From Ruminococcaceae bacterium UBA1036 (lineage in GTDB: Bacteria > Bacillota > Clostridia > Oscillospirales > Acutalibacteraceae), in the NCBI GenBank assembly GCA_002316805.1, contig DCEF01000006.1:1-52939 (forward strand): DNA of 52,939 bases, written 5' to 3'. Below the pieces are notes generated by a model, which made no database searches, was not told the DNA's origin, and was given only the letters and a program-made list of their open reading frames with translations. The stretch's first letter is position 1, and each line of letters starts with the position of its first letter. Shown in pieces: positions 42,847 through 52,209 of the stretch. Made by a program: the position numbers and the translations under genes.

Positions 42847-43881
42847 ATGAAAAGTTTCAGTGAAAGTTATAAGGCTGCCGGAGTGGATGTCACGGCGGGT
42901 TACCGCGCGGTGGAGCTAATGAAAAAGCATGTTGAGCGCACGCGTACCCCCGGAGTTATTTCAGGCATTGGCGGGTTCGGTGGATTGTTCCAGCCAGATA
43001 CTGCGGGCATGAAGGCGCCTGTGCTTGTAAGTGGTACGGACGGCGTCGGCACTAAGCTGAAAATTGCCTTTTTAATGGGCAGGCATGATACAGTAGGAAT
43101 CGACTGTGTGGCTATGTGCGTAAATGACATAATCTGCTGCGGCGCAAAACCTTTGTTTTTCCTTGACTACATTGCTCTCGGCAAAAACCGTCCGGAAACA
43201 GTAGCGGCGATTGTTAGCGGTGTGTCCGAAGGCTGTGTGCAGGCAGGCTGCGCACTTATAGGCGGTGAAACAGCCGAAATGCCTGGATTTTATCCGGAAA
43301 ATGAGTATGACCTTGCAGGGTTTTCGGTAGGGATTGTTGACCGCTGTAAAATACTTGACGGTTCTGCGGTAAAGCCAGGTGACGCTATTATTGGCCTCAA
43401 TTCTTCCGGCCTTCATTCAAACGGTTTTTCACTTGTGCGAAAAGTATTAAATATAAGTGAAAAGAATATAAACACGAGGGTGGCAGAGCTTGGGCATACA
43501 CTCGGTGAAGAGCTGCTTACGCCGACAAAGATATATGTAAAGCCGGTTCTGTCGCTTATGCAGAAGGTCAGCGTCAAGGCGGCCGCACATATTACCGGCG
43601 GAGGGTTTTACGAAAACATACCGCGCATGCTGAAAGATGGCATTGCTGCGAAGATAGAAAAAAAAGCGCTGCCGCAGATGCCTATTTTCAAAATCCTACA
43701 GCAAAAGGGAGACATCTCGGAGCACGACATGTACAATACGTTCAACATGGGTATCGGTATGTGCCTGATTGTTGGAAAAGAGGATGCCAACGTTGCGGTT
43801 GATGAACTGAAAAGATGTGGGCAGCCTGCTGGGGTTATAGGTGAAATTACGGCAGGGGAAAGGGAAGTCGTGCTATGCTGA
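42847..43881 (+). CDS. purM: Phosphoribosylformylglycinamidine cyclo-ligase (AIR synthetase)
   Basis: ATP-dependent enzyme of 344 residues that closes FGAM to aminoimidazole ribotide. Signature segments: GIGGFGGLF, VSGTDGVGTKLKIAF, CVNDIICCGAKPLFFLDY, GGETAEMPGFY, GLNSSGLHSNGFSLVRK and HITGGGFYENIPR. TGCGGAGGCAG precedes the ATG. The last seven bases overlap purN. Confidence 0.98.
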   Translation: MKSFSESYKAAGVDVTAGYRAVELMKKHVERTRTPGVISGIGGFGGLFQPDTAGMKAPVLVSGTDGVGTKLKIAFLMGRHDTVGIDCVAMCVNDIICCGAKPLFFLDYIALGKNRPETVAAIVSGVSEGCVQAGCALIGGETAEMPGFYPENEYDLAGFSVGIVDRCKILDGSAVKPGDAIIGLNSSGLHSNGFSLVRKVLNISEKNINTRVAELGHTLGEELLTPTKIYVKPVLSLMQKVSVKAAAHITGGGFYENIPRMLKDGIAAKIEKKALPQMPIFKILQQKGDISEHDMYNTFNMGIGMCLIVGKEDANVAVDELKRCGQPAGVIGEITAGEREVVLC

Positions 43882-44510
43882 ACATTGCTGTGCTTGTTTC
43901 GGGCGGCGGGACAAACCTTCAGGCTTTGATTGACGCTGAAAAGGGCGGCAAAATCCCCGGCGGCCACATTACGCTTGTCATTTCAAGCAACAGCAAAGCC
44001 TATGCGCTGCAGCGTGCCAAAAAAGAGAATATTTCTACGAAAATTCTGCTGCGCCGCAGTTTTGCGTCCCAGCAAGACTACGACAGTGCACTCCTTGCCC
44101 TGCTGAAGCAATACAAGATAGGCCTCGTAGTCCTTGCAGGATTTATGACAATTATAAGCAAAAATGTTGTTTCGCACTATAAAAACAAAATAATGAATAT
44201 CCATCCTTCACTGATTCCGTCTTTCTGTGGTGAAGGGTATTTTGGCCTTCATGTGCATGAGGCGGCGCTGAAGCGCGGAGTGAAAGTCACGGGAGCAACG
44301 GTTCATTTTGTAAATGAAATCTGTGACGGTGGCCCAATAATTCTGCAAAAAGCCGTTGGGGTCATGCCGGGCGATACCCCGCAAATGCTGCAAAAGCGTG
44401 TAATGGAACAGGCGGAGTGGAAGATATTGCCGAAAGCTGTAGCGCTGTTCTGTGAAGGCAGGCTTGAAGTTAAAGACGGAAGAGTAGCAATAAAGGAGGC
44501 AAAACAATGA
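43875..44510 (+). CDS. purN: Phosphoribosylglycinamide formyltransferase
   Basis: Enzyme of 211 residues that formylates GAR with 10-formyltetrahydrofolate. Seen: VSGGGTNLQALIDA at the N terminus, NIHPSLIPSF with the catalytic Asn and His, and TGATVHFVNEICDGGPII containing the catalytic aspartate. It overlaps purM by seven bases and the following gene by four (ATGA), so translation is coupled. Confidence 0.97.
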   Translation: MLNIAVLVSGGGTNLQALIDAEKGGKIPGGHITLVISSNSKAYALQRAKKENISTKILLRRSFASQQDYDSALLALLKQYKIGLVVLAGFMTIISKNVVSHYKNKIMNIHPSLIPSFCGEGYFGLHVHEAALKRGVKVTGATVHFVNEICDGGPIILQKAVGVMPGDTPQMLQKRVMEQAEWKILPKAVALFCEGRLEVKDGRVAIKEAKQ

Positions 44511-45217
44511 AAATAATGACAGTGGAGCAAGCACTTGGTACCAATGTTTATCCAGGGCGCGGCATTATGATCGGCAGAAGCGATGACGGTGCAAGTGCGG
44601 TGGTAGCCTATTTCATAATGGGGCGCAGCGAAAACAGCAGGAACCGCATTTTTGTAAAAGATGGGGACGGCATCCGCACGCAGGCATTTGATCCGTCAAA
44701 GATGTCGGACCCATCACTGATTATTTATCCTCCCGTGCGCGTATGGAACCAGTATATTATAGTTACTAATGGTGACCAGACAGACACAATATATAAATCG
44801 CTGCTTGGCGGCGGTTCGTTTGAAGATGCCCTGCGCACAAGGACATTTGAACCGGACAGGCCAAACTTTACTCCGCGCGTTTCAGGCCTTGCCGAGATGG
44901 GGAAAGACTTTAAGTACCGCCTGTCAATAATAAAAAGCGGCGATGCCGAAGGAAAATCGGTCCAGCGGTTCTTTTATGAGTACAGCAAACCTGCGGCTGG
45001 GGAAGGGCACCTAATACATACTTATTCCGGCGATGGAAATCCGCTGCCGTCATTTACAGGCGAACCCTCAACCGTTTTGCTGAAGGGCGGCATTGACGAG
45101 TTTACGGCGGCAATGTGGAAAAGCCTCAACGAAAACAATAAGGTCTCACTGTTTGTACGTTTTGTTGACTTGAAAACAGGGCGGGCAGAAAGCCGTATTG
45201 TAAATAAAAATGCCTGA
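44507..45217 (+). CDS. IMP cyclohydrolase, PurO-like
   Basis: Protein of 236 residues matching the separate IMP cyclohydrolase family first described in archaea (PurO) and present in some Clostridia. It closes FAICAR to IMP, the final step of purine synthesis. Seen: NVYPGRGIMIGRSDDG at the N terminus, VAYFIMGRSENSRNRIF, IYPPVRVW and FTPRVSGL. Its position just before a stand-alone AICAR formyltransferase supports the assignment, since the two together replace bifunctional PurH. It overlaps purN by ATGA. Confidence 0.9.
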   Translation: MKIMTVEQALGTNVYPGRGIMIGRSDDGASAVVAYFIMGRSENSRNRIFVKDGDGIRTQAFDPSKMSDPSLIIYPPVRVWNQYIIVTNGDQTDTIYKSLLGGGSFEDALRTRTFEPDRPNFTPRVSGLAEMGKDFKYRLSIIKSGDAEGKSVQRFFYEYSKPAAGEGHLIHTYSGDGNPLPSFTGEPSTVLLKGGIDEFTAAMWKSLNENNKVSLFVRFVDLKTGRAESRIVNKNA

Positions 45218-45281
45218 AACCAAATCTAAATATAAGGAACCGGATATTCCGGCAAAAAATGACAACAGGAGGAATTTTACA

Positions 45282-46460
45282 ATGGCGAAAGAAATCATGC
45301 TGAAATATGGATGCAACCCGAACCAGAAACCGGCGCGCATTTTTATGAAAGCCGGCGGGGAGCTTCCGCTTAGCGTCCTTAACGGCCGCCCGGGGTATAT
45401 CAATTTCCTTGATGCGCTTAACAGCTGGCAGCTTGTAAAAGAGTTGAAACAGGCTACAGGCCTGCCGGCTGCAGCTTCGTTTAAGCATGTGAGCCCGGCG
45501 GGCGCCGCTGTTGGCATTGAGCCTTCAGAGACGGAGAAGAAAGCCTGCTTTGTGGATGATATGGAGCTTTCGCCAATAGCTGCAGCTTATGCAATGGCAC
45601 GCGGTGCCGATAGAATGTCGTCGTACGGCGACTTCGCGGCGCTTTCCGACGTATGTGACAAAGAGACAGCCATGCTTCTAAAGCGCGAGGTATCAGACGG
45701 CATTATTGCTCCGGGCTATACTGACGAAGCGCTTGAGATCCTGAAGAAAAAGCGCCGGGGCACTTATACTGTGATTAAAATAGATCCAGATTATGTACCG
45801 CAGACGGTTGAAGATAAAGATGTATTTGGCATTACATTCGAGCAGAAGCGCAACGACTCGTTTATAAGTGAGAAGCTGCTCCACAATATCGTGACAAAAA
45901 GCAAAAATATCCCAGAAAGGGCAAAGCGCGACCTGCTGATTTCGCTTATAGTGCTTAAGTACACACAGTCTAACTCTATCTGCTATGTGAAGAACGGCAA
46001 AACCATAGGTGTAGGGGCAGGGCAGCAGTCACGCATACACTGCACACGCCTTGCCGGTGATAAGGCGGACAGGTGGCTGCTGCGCCAGAACCCGAAAGTG
46101 CTCGGCCTGCCGTTTAAAGACGGCCTGCACCGTCCTGACCGCGACAATGCAATCGACGTATATATTTCCGACGATTATGAAGATGTGCTCGCTGACGGCA
46201 CATGGGAGCAGCTCTTTACAAGGAAGCCGGAACCGCTTACACGTGAAGAGAAAAAGGGATGGATTGCAGGCCAGAGCGGCATTGCGCTTGGTTCAGATGC
46301 GTTTTTCCCGTTTGGCGACAATATCGAGCGTGCGCACCGTTCAGGCGTGCAGTACATAGCCCAGCCGGGTGGATCAATCCGCGACGACAATGTTATAGAA
46401 ACATGCGACAAATATGGCATTGCAATGGCATTCACAGGCCTGCGCCTGTTCCATCACTGA
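45282..46460 (+). CDS. Stand-alone AICAR formyltransferase
   Basis: Protein of 392 residues that corresponds to the transformylase half of PurH without the N-terminal cyclohydrolase. It formylates AICAR to FAICAR. Seen: the AICARFT motif ASFKHVSPAGAAVG, KYTQSNSICYVKNGKTIGVGAGQQSR and the C-terminal QPGGSIRDDNVI. ATG 45282 follows ACAGGAGGAA and gives MAKEIMLKYGCNPNQKPARI. The gene starts 64 bp after the PurO-like gene. Confidence 0.93.
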   Translation: MAKEIMLKYGCNPNQKPARIFMKAGGELPLSVLNGRPGYINFLDALNSWQLVKELKQATGLPAAASFKHVSPAGAAVGIEPSETEKKACFVDDMELSPIAAAYAMARGADRMSSYGDFAALSDVCDKETAMLLKREVSDGIIAPGYTDEALEILKKKRRGTYTVIKIDPDYVPQTVEDKDVFGITFEQKRNDSFISEKLLHNIVTKSKNIPERAKRDLLISLIVLKYTQSNSICYVKNGKTIGVGAGQQSRIHCTRLAGDKADRWLLRQNPKVLGLPFKDGLHRPDRDNAIDVYISDDYEDVLADGTWEQLFTRKPEPLTREEKKGWIAGQSGIALGSDAFFPFGDNIERAHRSGVQYIAQPGGSIRDDNVIETCDKYGIAMAFTGLRLFHH

Positions 46461-46484
46461 CTCTTAAAAGGAGGATCTGCGGAA

Positions 46485-47744
46485 ATGAAAATCCTTGTTA
46501 TCGGCGGCGGCGGCCGTGAACACGCCATCGTGCGCAAGCTGAAAGAAAGCCCGAGAACAACGGAACTTTACTGCGCGCCGGGCAACGGAGGCATATCGCG
46601 TGATGCGGAATGTGTGCCGATTGATATTAACGATGCGGCTGGCGTTGTGAAGTTTGCTAAAGAGGAGCAGATAGACCTTGTCTTTGTCGCACCGGATAAT
46701 CCCCTTGCGACCGGCATGGTGGATGAGCTCAAAAAATCAGGGATACGCGCTTTCGGCCCTGAGGCAAAAGCAGCTGAGATTGAAAGCAGCAAAGTGTTCT
46801 CCAAAAATCTAATGAATAAATATAATATTCCTACGGCCGGCTATGAAGTTTTTGACAACCCGCAGGAAGTGCTTGGCCATATAAGCTCAAGGGGAAAGTA
46901 TCCTGCCGTTATTAAGGCGGACGGCCTTGCGCTCGGTAAAGGCGTCATGATTGCTGAAAATTATAACGAGGCGGAAGCCGCTGTAAAAACCATCATGGAA
47001 GACAAAAAATTCGGCGACTCTGGCAACCGCGTTGTTGTGGAAGATTTTCTGACCGGGCCGGAGGTTTCAGTTCTTGCTTTTACCGACGGGAAATGTGTAA
47101 AGCCGATGGTATCAGCCAAAGACCATAAGCGTGCCCTTGACGGCGGCAAAGGCCTTAACACAGGCGGAATGGGGACTATAAGCCCTAACCCGTACTATAC
47201 GCCTGAGATTGCGGAAACATGCATGAAAACCATTTTTGCCCCGACGGTAAAAGCCATGAATACTGAAGGCCGGAAATTTAAAGGCTGCCTGTATTTTGGG
47301 CTGATGATTACGCCTGACGGCCCGAAGGTGATCGAGTATAATTCGCGCTTTGGCGACCCGGAAACGCAAGTAGTCCTGCCGCTGCTTAAAACAGACTTTG
47401 TGGATATCATTGAGGCGGTTATAGATGAAAAACTTGAACAGCAGCCGATAGAGTGGAGCAAAGGGGCATGCGCATGTGTAGTTATGGCTTCTGGCGGCTA
47501 CCCTTTGAAATATAAAAAGGGAATGGAGATAACCGGCCTTGACAAAAATGGCCAGCTGCCAGGTGTAACAGTATATCATGCGGGGACAGTGCTTAAAAAC
47601 AGAAAATTCTATACAGATGGAGGCCGCGTACTCGGCGTTACAGCGGTTGGCGGCAACCTCGATGAAGCGATTAAAAAAGCGTATGAAGGCGCTGGAAAGA
47701 TACACTTTGACGGCGCTTTTTACCGCCATGACATAGGCAGGTAA
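46485..47744 (+). CDS. purD: Phosphoribosylamine-glycine ligase
   Basis: ATP-grasp ligase of 419 residues that joins glycine to phosphoribosylamine. N-terminal VIGGGGREHAIV; ATP-grasp segments VIKADGLALGKGVMIA, VVEDFLTGPEVSVLAFTDG and YNSRFGDPETQVVLPLL are present. AAGGAGGAT precedes the ATG. It is the last gene of the purine run; purF, purC, purB, purL and purS/Q are outside the window. Confidence 0.98.
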   Translation: MKILVIGGGGREHAIVRKLKESPRTTELYCAPGNGGISRDAECVPIDINDAAGVVKFAKEEQIDLVFVAPDNPLATGMVDELKKSGIRAFGPEAKAAEIESSKVFSKNLMNKYNIPTAGYEVFDNPQEVLGHISSRGKYPAVIKADGLALGKGVMIAENYNEAEAAVKTIMEDKKFGDSGNRVVVEDFLTGPEVSVLAFTDGKCVKPMVSAKDHKRALDGGKGLNTGGMGTISPNPYYTPEIAETCMKTIFAPTVKAMNTEGRKFKGCLYFGLMITPDGPKVIEYNSRFGDPETQVVLPLLKTDFVDIIEAVIDEKLEQQPIEWSKGACACVVMASGGYPLKYKKGMEITGLDKNGQLPGVTVYHAGTVLKNRKFYTDGGRVLGVTAVGGNLDEAIKKAYEGAGKIHFDGAFYRHDIGR

Positions 47745-47793
47745 GCCAGTGATGCCAGGCAGGAGCCGACTTTAGCCGGCTCATCAAAACATA

Positions 47794-47835
47794 AAGAAGT
47801 CCGGGATATTGCATTTGCAATATCCCGGACTTCTT
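47794..47835. terminator. Strong bidirectional hairpin between purD and the pheST operon
   Basis: A 19-bp perfect stem: 47794-47812 pairs with 47817-47835 around ATTT. It separates the convergent purD and 47852 genes. On the minus strand it is followed by a T-containing tail (TTTATGTTTT); on the plus strand the T run is only CTTCTTCG. Confidence 0.85.
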
Positions 47836-47851
47836 CGCAGCAAATCGCTTT

Positions 47852-48154
47852 TCAGGTTTCTGTAAGTGCCCTTCCGAGCCACACATCGGCAAGATCAATG
47901 GCGCGGTAAAGGCCGTTTTTTTCGCTTGCTTTGATTATTTGCTTGCGGTTGCGTATAGTCTGGTCGGTCCTCATAAGTTGAATAGACACTTTATCGGCAA
48001 CTTCCAGGCCTTTTATCATTTTCTTTTCCTTTATTTCGAGACGGACAACGTATGGGTCAGTCATGCTTCCATAGTAAAGCACATTCCCGCACCGAACCAA
48101 AGGCTTCCCTTTATACATTGGGAACTGCGGCGCTTTTTCTGTTTCTTTTTTCAT
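47852..48154 (-). CDS. Conserved-looking hypothetical protein downstream of ireB
   Basis: Protein of 100 residues, no membrane helix or signal peptide, basic, with a compact beta-rich N-terminal half (YKGKPLVRCGNVLYYGSMTD, PYVVRLEIKEKK) and a helical C terminus (AIDLADVWLGRALTET). I do not recognise a named family with certainty, though similar short proteins occur in related clostridia. ATG 48154 is chosen because GGAGGA ends six bases before it; ATG 48160 abuts that site. It is 39 bp after ireB on the same strand and last in the pheS-pheT-ireB run. Confidence 0.75.
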   Translation of the reverse strand: MKKETEKAPQFPMYKGKPLVRCGNVLYYGSMTDPYVVRLEIKEKKMIKGLEVADKVSIQLMRTDQTIRNRKQIIKASEKNGLYRAIDLADVWLGRALTET

Positions 48155-48193
48155 AAGCATTCCTCCAGCAAACGGGAGTTCTGTAAAAAGCCG

Positions 48194-48439
48194 TCATTCT
48201 CCCAGATATGATTTCAACAAAACCTGCAGCAATTCGTCACGGTCGATTTTCCGGATAAGACTGCGGGCATTGTTATGCGTTGTAATATACGTTGGGTCTT
48301 CCGAGAGGATGTATCCGACGATTTGGTTTATCGGATTATATCCTTTTTCTTTTAAAGCATCGTAGACAGTGGTGAGAATTTTTTTGATATCTTCTTCACG
48401 GTTGCCACTGAGCGAAAATGTCATCGTCTTATCAAGCAT
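48194..48439 (-). CDS. ireB: IreB family regulatory phosphoprotein
   Basis: Protein of 81 residues of the DUF965/IreB family. In Enterococcus faecalis IreB is a target of the PASTA kinase IreK, is phosphorylated on N-terminal threonines and limits cephalosporin resistance. Here Thr5 and Thr7 in MLDKTMTFSL are in comparable places. The family core is clear: YDALKEKGYNPINQIVGYIL and SEDPTYITTHNNARSLIRKI. ATG 48439 follows GGGAGGTG. It lies 72 bp after pheT and may be read from the same T-box-controlled transcript. Confidence 0.92.
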   Translation of the reverse strand: MLDKTMTFSLSGNREEDIKKILTTVYDALKEKGYNPINQIVGYILSEDPTYITTHNNARSLIRKIDRDELLQVLLKSYLGE

Positions 48440-48511
48440 GGAAACACCTCCCGCAATTTTTATCATACAACAAGCTTTTCTGAAATGCAAGTGAAAAAAA
48501 GGAAATTTAGG

Positions 48512-50896
48512 TTAAAGCCGTAGCGCAGCACCAACTTTTTTAAGCTCCGCGATTATTTTATCCATCGCTTTTGAAACGTGCTCATCTGTAAGTGTGCTGT
48601 CGGCAGAGCGCAGAGTTACGCTGAATGCCACGCTCTTTTTGCCCTTTTCTATCTGCTCGCCTTTGTAGACATCAAACAGCTTAACATTTTCAAGCAGTTT
48701 TCCGGAGCCACTGCGTATGGCTTTTTCGAGCACGCTGACGGGTGTTTTGTCTTCACACACAAGCGCAAGGTCGCGTGAAACGGCCGGAAATTTTGGCAAC
48801 GGCGCATATGCTTTTTCAAGCTGCGCATGTTTAAAAAGCGTATCCATATCAAGAGTAAAGCTGCAAACGCGGCAATCTATGCCATAGTTAGCCATTACAG
48901 CCGGGTGGATTTCTCCTATAATGCCGAGCTCGTCTGTGCCATCCGTAAACTTTCCGCAGCGGCCTGGGTGGTAGCTGCCGCCGCCGGAATATGCGCTGAT
49001 TTCCCAGCCGTTTATACCGAGGCACTGCAGCAGTTCTTCCACCATTCCCTTTACGGAAAAGAAATCATAGCCTTCGCCGTACATGCCGCAGATTAGCTTG
49101 AATTTTTCTTCAGGCAGCTTGCTTTCATCATCTGACGGGAGGTAAACTTTTGCAAGTTCGTAGAGGCACGCGGAGTCGTTCCTGTTATTATAGTTGTGTG
49201 CCAGCGTTTCCATCATTGATGGCAGCGCAACTGTGCGCATTATTGACGTATCTTCACCGAGAGGATTTGATATTACGACGGATTTCCGCAGTGGAGAATC
49301 TGATGGCATCATGATTTTGTCGTAGTATTTCGGGCTTATGAAAGAGTATGTCATAATTTCGCTTGCGCCGAGGGCACGCATTAATTTGCCGACTTTGCCG
49401 TCGAATTTCTGCCTGCGTGTATATTTGCCCTGTGCGCCGCCGGTAAGTGATTTTACAGGAATTTTGTCATAGCCGTAATAGCGCGCGATTTCTTCGGCAA
49501 TGTCCGCTTTGTGGACAAGGTCTGGCCGGAATGTTGGGATTATTATGTCATCACCGCTAAAACCGCAGCCAAGTTTTTTGAGTATCCCTTTCATTTCATC
49601 TGTGCCCATGTTGATGTCGAGAAAATGGTTTATCCATTCTGTTTCAAGCGGTATTCTGCGGCAGCCCTCTTTATAATTCTTAACTACCGCGGCATCGTCA
49701 GTAACATCTCCTGCTCCGAGCATTTCAACAAGCTCACATGCGCGGTCGAGCGCAGGGAGGCAGTTGTTGGGGTCGAGACTCTTTTCATAAAGTGCCGATG
49801 CGTCTGTTCTCATGCCGAGCCTGTGTGCCGTTTTCCTTATGGAAGGGCCATTGAAGCAGGCGGACTCGAACACTACCGTAGCTGTGCTGTCAGTTATCTC
49901 GCTGTTTGCTCCGCCCATAACGCCGGCTACCGCAACAGGCTTCTTTTCGTCGGCAATAACAAGGTCTTTTGTGCTTAAGCTGTGTTCATTTCCGTCAAGT
50001 GTTTTGATTATTTCTCCGTCTGATGCGCGGCGGACGTGTATTTTATGGCCATCAAGGCACCTGTAGTCAAATGAATGCATTGGCTGGCCGTATTCAAGCA
50101 TAACATAGTTCGTGATGTCGACAATGTTGTTTATGGGGCGCACGCCCATTGCACGCAGGCGCTCGCGCATCCAGCGCGGCGACGGTTTTATGTGGACGTT
50201 TTTTACAACGCGCGCCGAGTACATGGAGCATAGGTCAGGCGCTTCAACGCTGGCAGAGATCATGTCAGAAGTGCTGCCATGCCCGCCTTTTACAACAGGC
50301 GTGTGCAGCTTTAAAGGCTTGTTGAATGTGGCAGCTGCTTCCCTTGCAAGGCCTGTCACTGAAAAGCAGTCCGGCCGGTTGTTGGTGATTTCAAATTCTA
50401 TCACCGTATCGTCAAAGCCGAGTGCTTCGCATATTGGTTCCCCAAGATGGACATCTTTTTCCTGCAGAACAAAAATGCCGTCTTCAACAGCATATGGAAA
50501 ATCGTGCTTTGTAAGGCCGAGCTCTCCGAGGGAACAGAGCATACCGTTACTTTCAAGGCCGCGCAGCTTGCCTTTTTTAATTTTTTTGCCGCCCGGCAGT
50601 GTGGAGTTATGAAGTGCCACAGGAACGATATCCCCGGCTTTGAGGTTTTGCGCCCCTGTAATTATCTGCAGCGGCTCGACGGAACCGACATCCGTTTTTG
50701 TCACCCAAAGATGGTCTGCGTTTGGGTGGTGCTCAAGTGAAAGTACTTTGCCGACAACGACGTTTGAAATTTCGCTGCCTTCTTTTTTCCAGCTTTCGAC
50801 TTTTGAGCCGCTCATTGTCATGGCTTCCGTAAAGCTGCGGACAGGCATGTTGTCAAGCGGCACGAACTCTTTAAGCCATTTTATAGAAAGATTCAT
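48512..50896 (-). CDS. pheT: Phenylalanine-tRNA ligase beta subunit
   Basis: Beta subunit (794 residues) of the heterotetrameric synthetase. Order: N-terminal core (MNLSIKWLKEFVPL); tRNA-binding EMAP-like domain (about 40-150, VVVGKVLSLEHHPNADHLWV); B3/B4 editing domain; B5 domain (about 410-480); catalytic-like domain; C-terminal ferredoxin-fold anticodon-binding domain (about 700-794, KFPAVSRDLALVCED). Lengths match the bacterial norm. It starts 14 bp after pheS. Confidence 0.98.
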   Translation of the reverse strand: MNLSIKWLKEFVPLDNMPVRSFTEAMTMSGSKVESWKKEGSEISNVVVGKVLSLEHHPNADHLWVTKTDVGSVEPLQIITGAQNLKAGDIVPVALHNSTLPGGKKIKKGKLRGLESNGMLCSLGELGLTKHDFPYAVEDGIFVLQEKDVHLGEPICEALGFDDTVIEFEITNNRPDCFSVTGLAREAAATFNKPLKLHTPVVKGGHGSTSDMISASVEAPDLCSMYSARVVKNVHIKPSPRWMRERLRAMGVRPINNIVDITNYVMLEYGQPMHSFDYRCLDGHKIHVRRASDGEIIKTLDGNEHSLSTKDLVIADEKKPVAVAGVMGGANSEITDSTATVVFESACFNGPSIRKTAHRLGMRTDASALYEKSLDPNNCLPALDRACELVEMLGAGDVTDDAAVVKNYKEGCRRIPLETEWINHFLDINMGTDEMKGILKKLGCGFSGDDIIIPTFRPDLVHKADIAEEIARYYGYDKIPVKSLTGGAQGKYTRRQKFDGKVGKLMRALGASEIMTYSFISPKYYDKIMMPSDSPLRKSVVISNPLGEDTSIMRTVALPSMMETLAHNYNNRNDSACLYELAKVYLPSDDESKLPEEKFKLICGMYGEGYDFFSVKGMVEELLQCLGINGWEISAYSGGGSYHPGRCGKFTDGTDELGIIGEIHPAVMANYGIDCRVCSFTLDMDTLFKHAQLEKAYAPLPKFPAVSRDLALVCEDKTPVSVLEKAIRSGSGKLLENVKLFDVYKGEQIEKGKKSVAFSVTLRSADSTLTDEHVSKAMDKIIAELKKVGAALRL

Positions 50897-50910
50897 TATT
50901 TCACTCTCCC

Positions 50911-51930
50911 TTAAAACTGATTGAGAAATCTTGTGTCATTTTCATAGAAAAGCCGCATGTCATCTATGCTGTATTTGCGCATGACAAGCCGCTCAAGCCC
51001 CATCCCGAAAGCAAAGCCGCTGTATATTTCCGGGTCAATATTGCAGTTTGAGAGGACTTTCGGGTGCACCATGCCGCAACCCAAAAGCTCTATCCATCCT
51101 TCGCCCTTGCAAATGCGGCAGCCTTTGCCATGGCAGTTGAAACACTGTATGTCAACTTCTGCGGAAGGTTCCGTAAACGGAAAGTGGTGAGGGCGGAAGC
51201 GCACTACAGAGTCTTCGCCGTACATGCTCTTTATTATAATTTCAAGCGTGCCTTTAAGGTTTGAGAATGTAATACCCTTATCAACAACAAGCCCTTCAAT
51301 CTGGTGGAAAAGTGGAGAGTGTGTCGCATCGACTTCATCGGAGCGGTAAACCCTCCCCGGAGAGATAATGCGGATAGGTGGTTTTTGTTTTTCCATGACG
51401 CGCACCTGCACAGGCGAAGTCTGCGTGCGTAGGAGGATATTGTCATTTATATAGAAAGTGTCCTGTGTGTCGCGTGCCGGATGGTTCTTAGGGATGTTGA
51501 GTGCCTCAAAGTTGTAGTAGTCGTACTCAACTTCCGGGCCGCTGACAATATTAAACCCGAGGCCGACGAAAATCTCTTTTATTTCGTCCAGTTCTTTGCT
51601 AAGTGGGTGCTGGTGGCCTATGTTGCGGCGTTTTCCGGGAAGGGTGACGTCGATTTTTTCACTTTCGAGTTGCTTTGCTGTTTCTGCCTCTTTGAGCTGA
51701 GCCGCGCGCTTAGACAGCTCGGAATTTATTGCTGCCCTGATTTCGTTGGCCATTTTGCCTATGGCAGGGCGTTCTTCTGCTGACAACTTGCCCATCTGCT
51801 TTAAAATGGCGGTGAGCTCGCCCTTTTTCCCAAGGTAGCGGATACGCAGGTTTTCGAGTGCCTGTTTGTCTTTGGCTTCCTGCAGGTCATGCTCCGCTTT
51901 TACGCGGATCGCTTCCAGTTTCTCCTTCAT
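50911..51930 (-). CDS. pheS: Phenylalanine-tRNA ligase alpha subunit
   Basis: Catalytic alpha subunit of 339 residues. The N-terminal coiled coil (about 1-85) binds tRNA. Class II motif 2 is at VYRSDEVDATHSPLFHQIEG and motif 3 near the C terminus (GFAFGMGLERLVMRKY). Phenylalanine-binding residues are in the usual places (HPARDTQDTFY). A T-box leader precedes it, so expression should respond to uncharged tRNA-Phe. Confidence 0.98.
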   Translation of the reverse strand: MKEKLEAIRVKAEHDLQEAKDKQALENLRIRYLGKKGELTAILKQMGKLSAEERPAIGKMANEIRAAINSELSKRAAQLKEAETAKQLESEKIDVTLPGKRRNIGHQHPLSKELDEIKEIFVGLGFNIVSGPEVEYDYYNFEALNIPKNHPARDTQDTFYINDNILLRTQTSPVQVRVMEKQKPPIRIISPGRVYRSDEVDATHSPLFHQIEGLVVDKGITFSNLKGTLEIIIKSMYGEDSVVRFRPHHFPFTEPSAEVDIQCFNCHGKGCRICKGEGWIELLGCGMVHPKVLSNCNIDPEIYSGFAFGMGLERLVMRKYSIDDMRLFYENDTRFLNQF

Positions 51931-51959
51931 AGATAATGCTCCCTTTCAAGTGATGAAAA

Positions 51960-52203
51960 ACAAAAGCCTTCGTCCCGGCAAGGGACGAAGGCTTTTTCTT
52001 CGCGGTACCACCCTAAAATTTACTTTTCCGGCTTTTAACGCAGCCGCCCGTTGCAGCCTAATAAAAGTTCAGCCGCACCGCTCCAAAGGGAACTTCACTG
52101 GATTCCAGCCGTCTGTGCGCTCTCAACCGGTGACGCACATTCTCTGCTGACGGTTCGGAAAACAGCTACTTCCTTCTTCCCAGCGTTTTCATAAAATATC
52201 ATT
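51960..52203 (-). promoter_or_regulatory. T-box riboswitch leader of pheST
   Basis: On the minus strand the leader contains the canonical T-box AGGGTGGTACCGCG (52014-52001), which pairs with the acceptor end of uncharged tRNA. The terminator has a 13-bp stem (51994-51982 with 51976-51964) and a TTTTG-TTTTT tail. About 190 bases of upstream structured RNA form stem I and following elements. A TTC triplet (Phe) at 52092-52090 in GTGAAGTTCCC is the candidate specifier; I could not fold stem I by eye with certainty. It controls pheS, pheT and possibly ireB. Confidence 0.93.
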
Positions 52204-52209
52204 TTTTAT

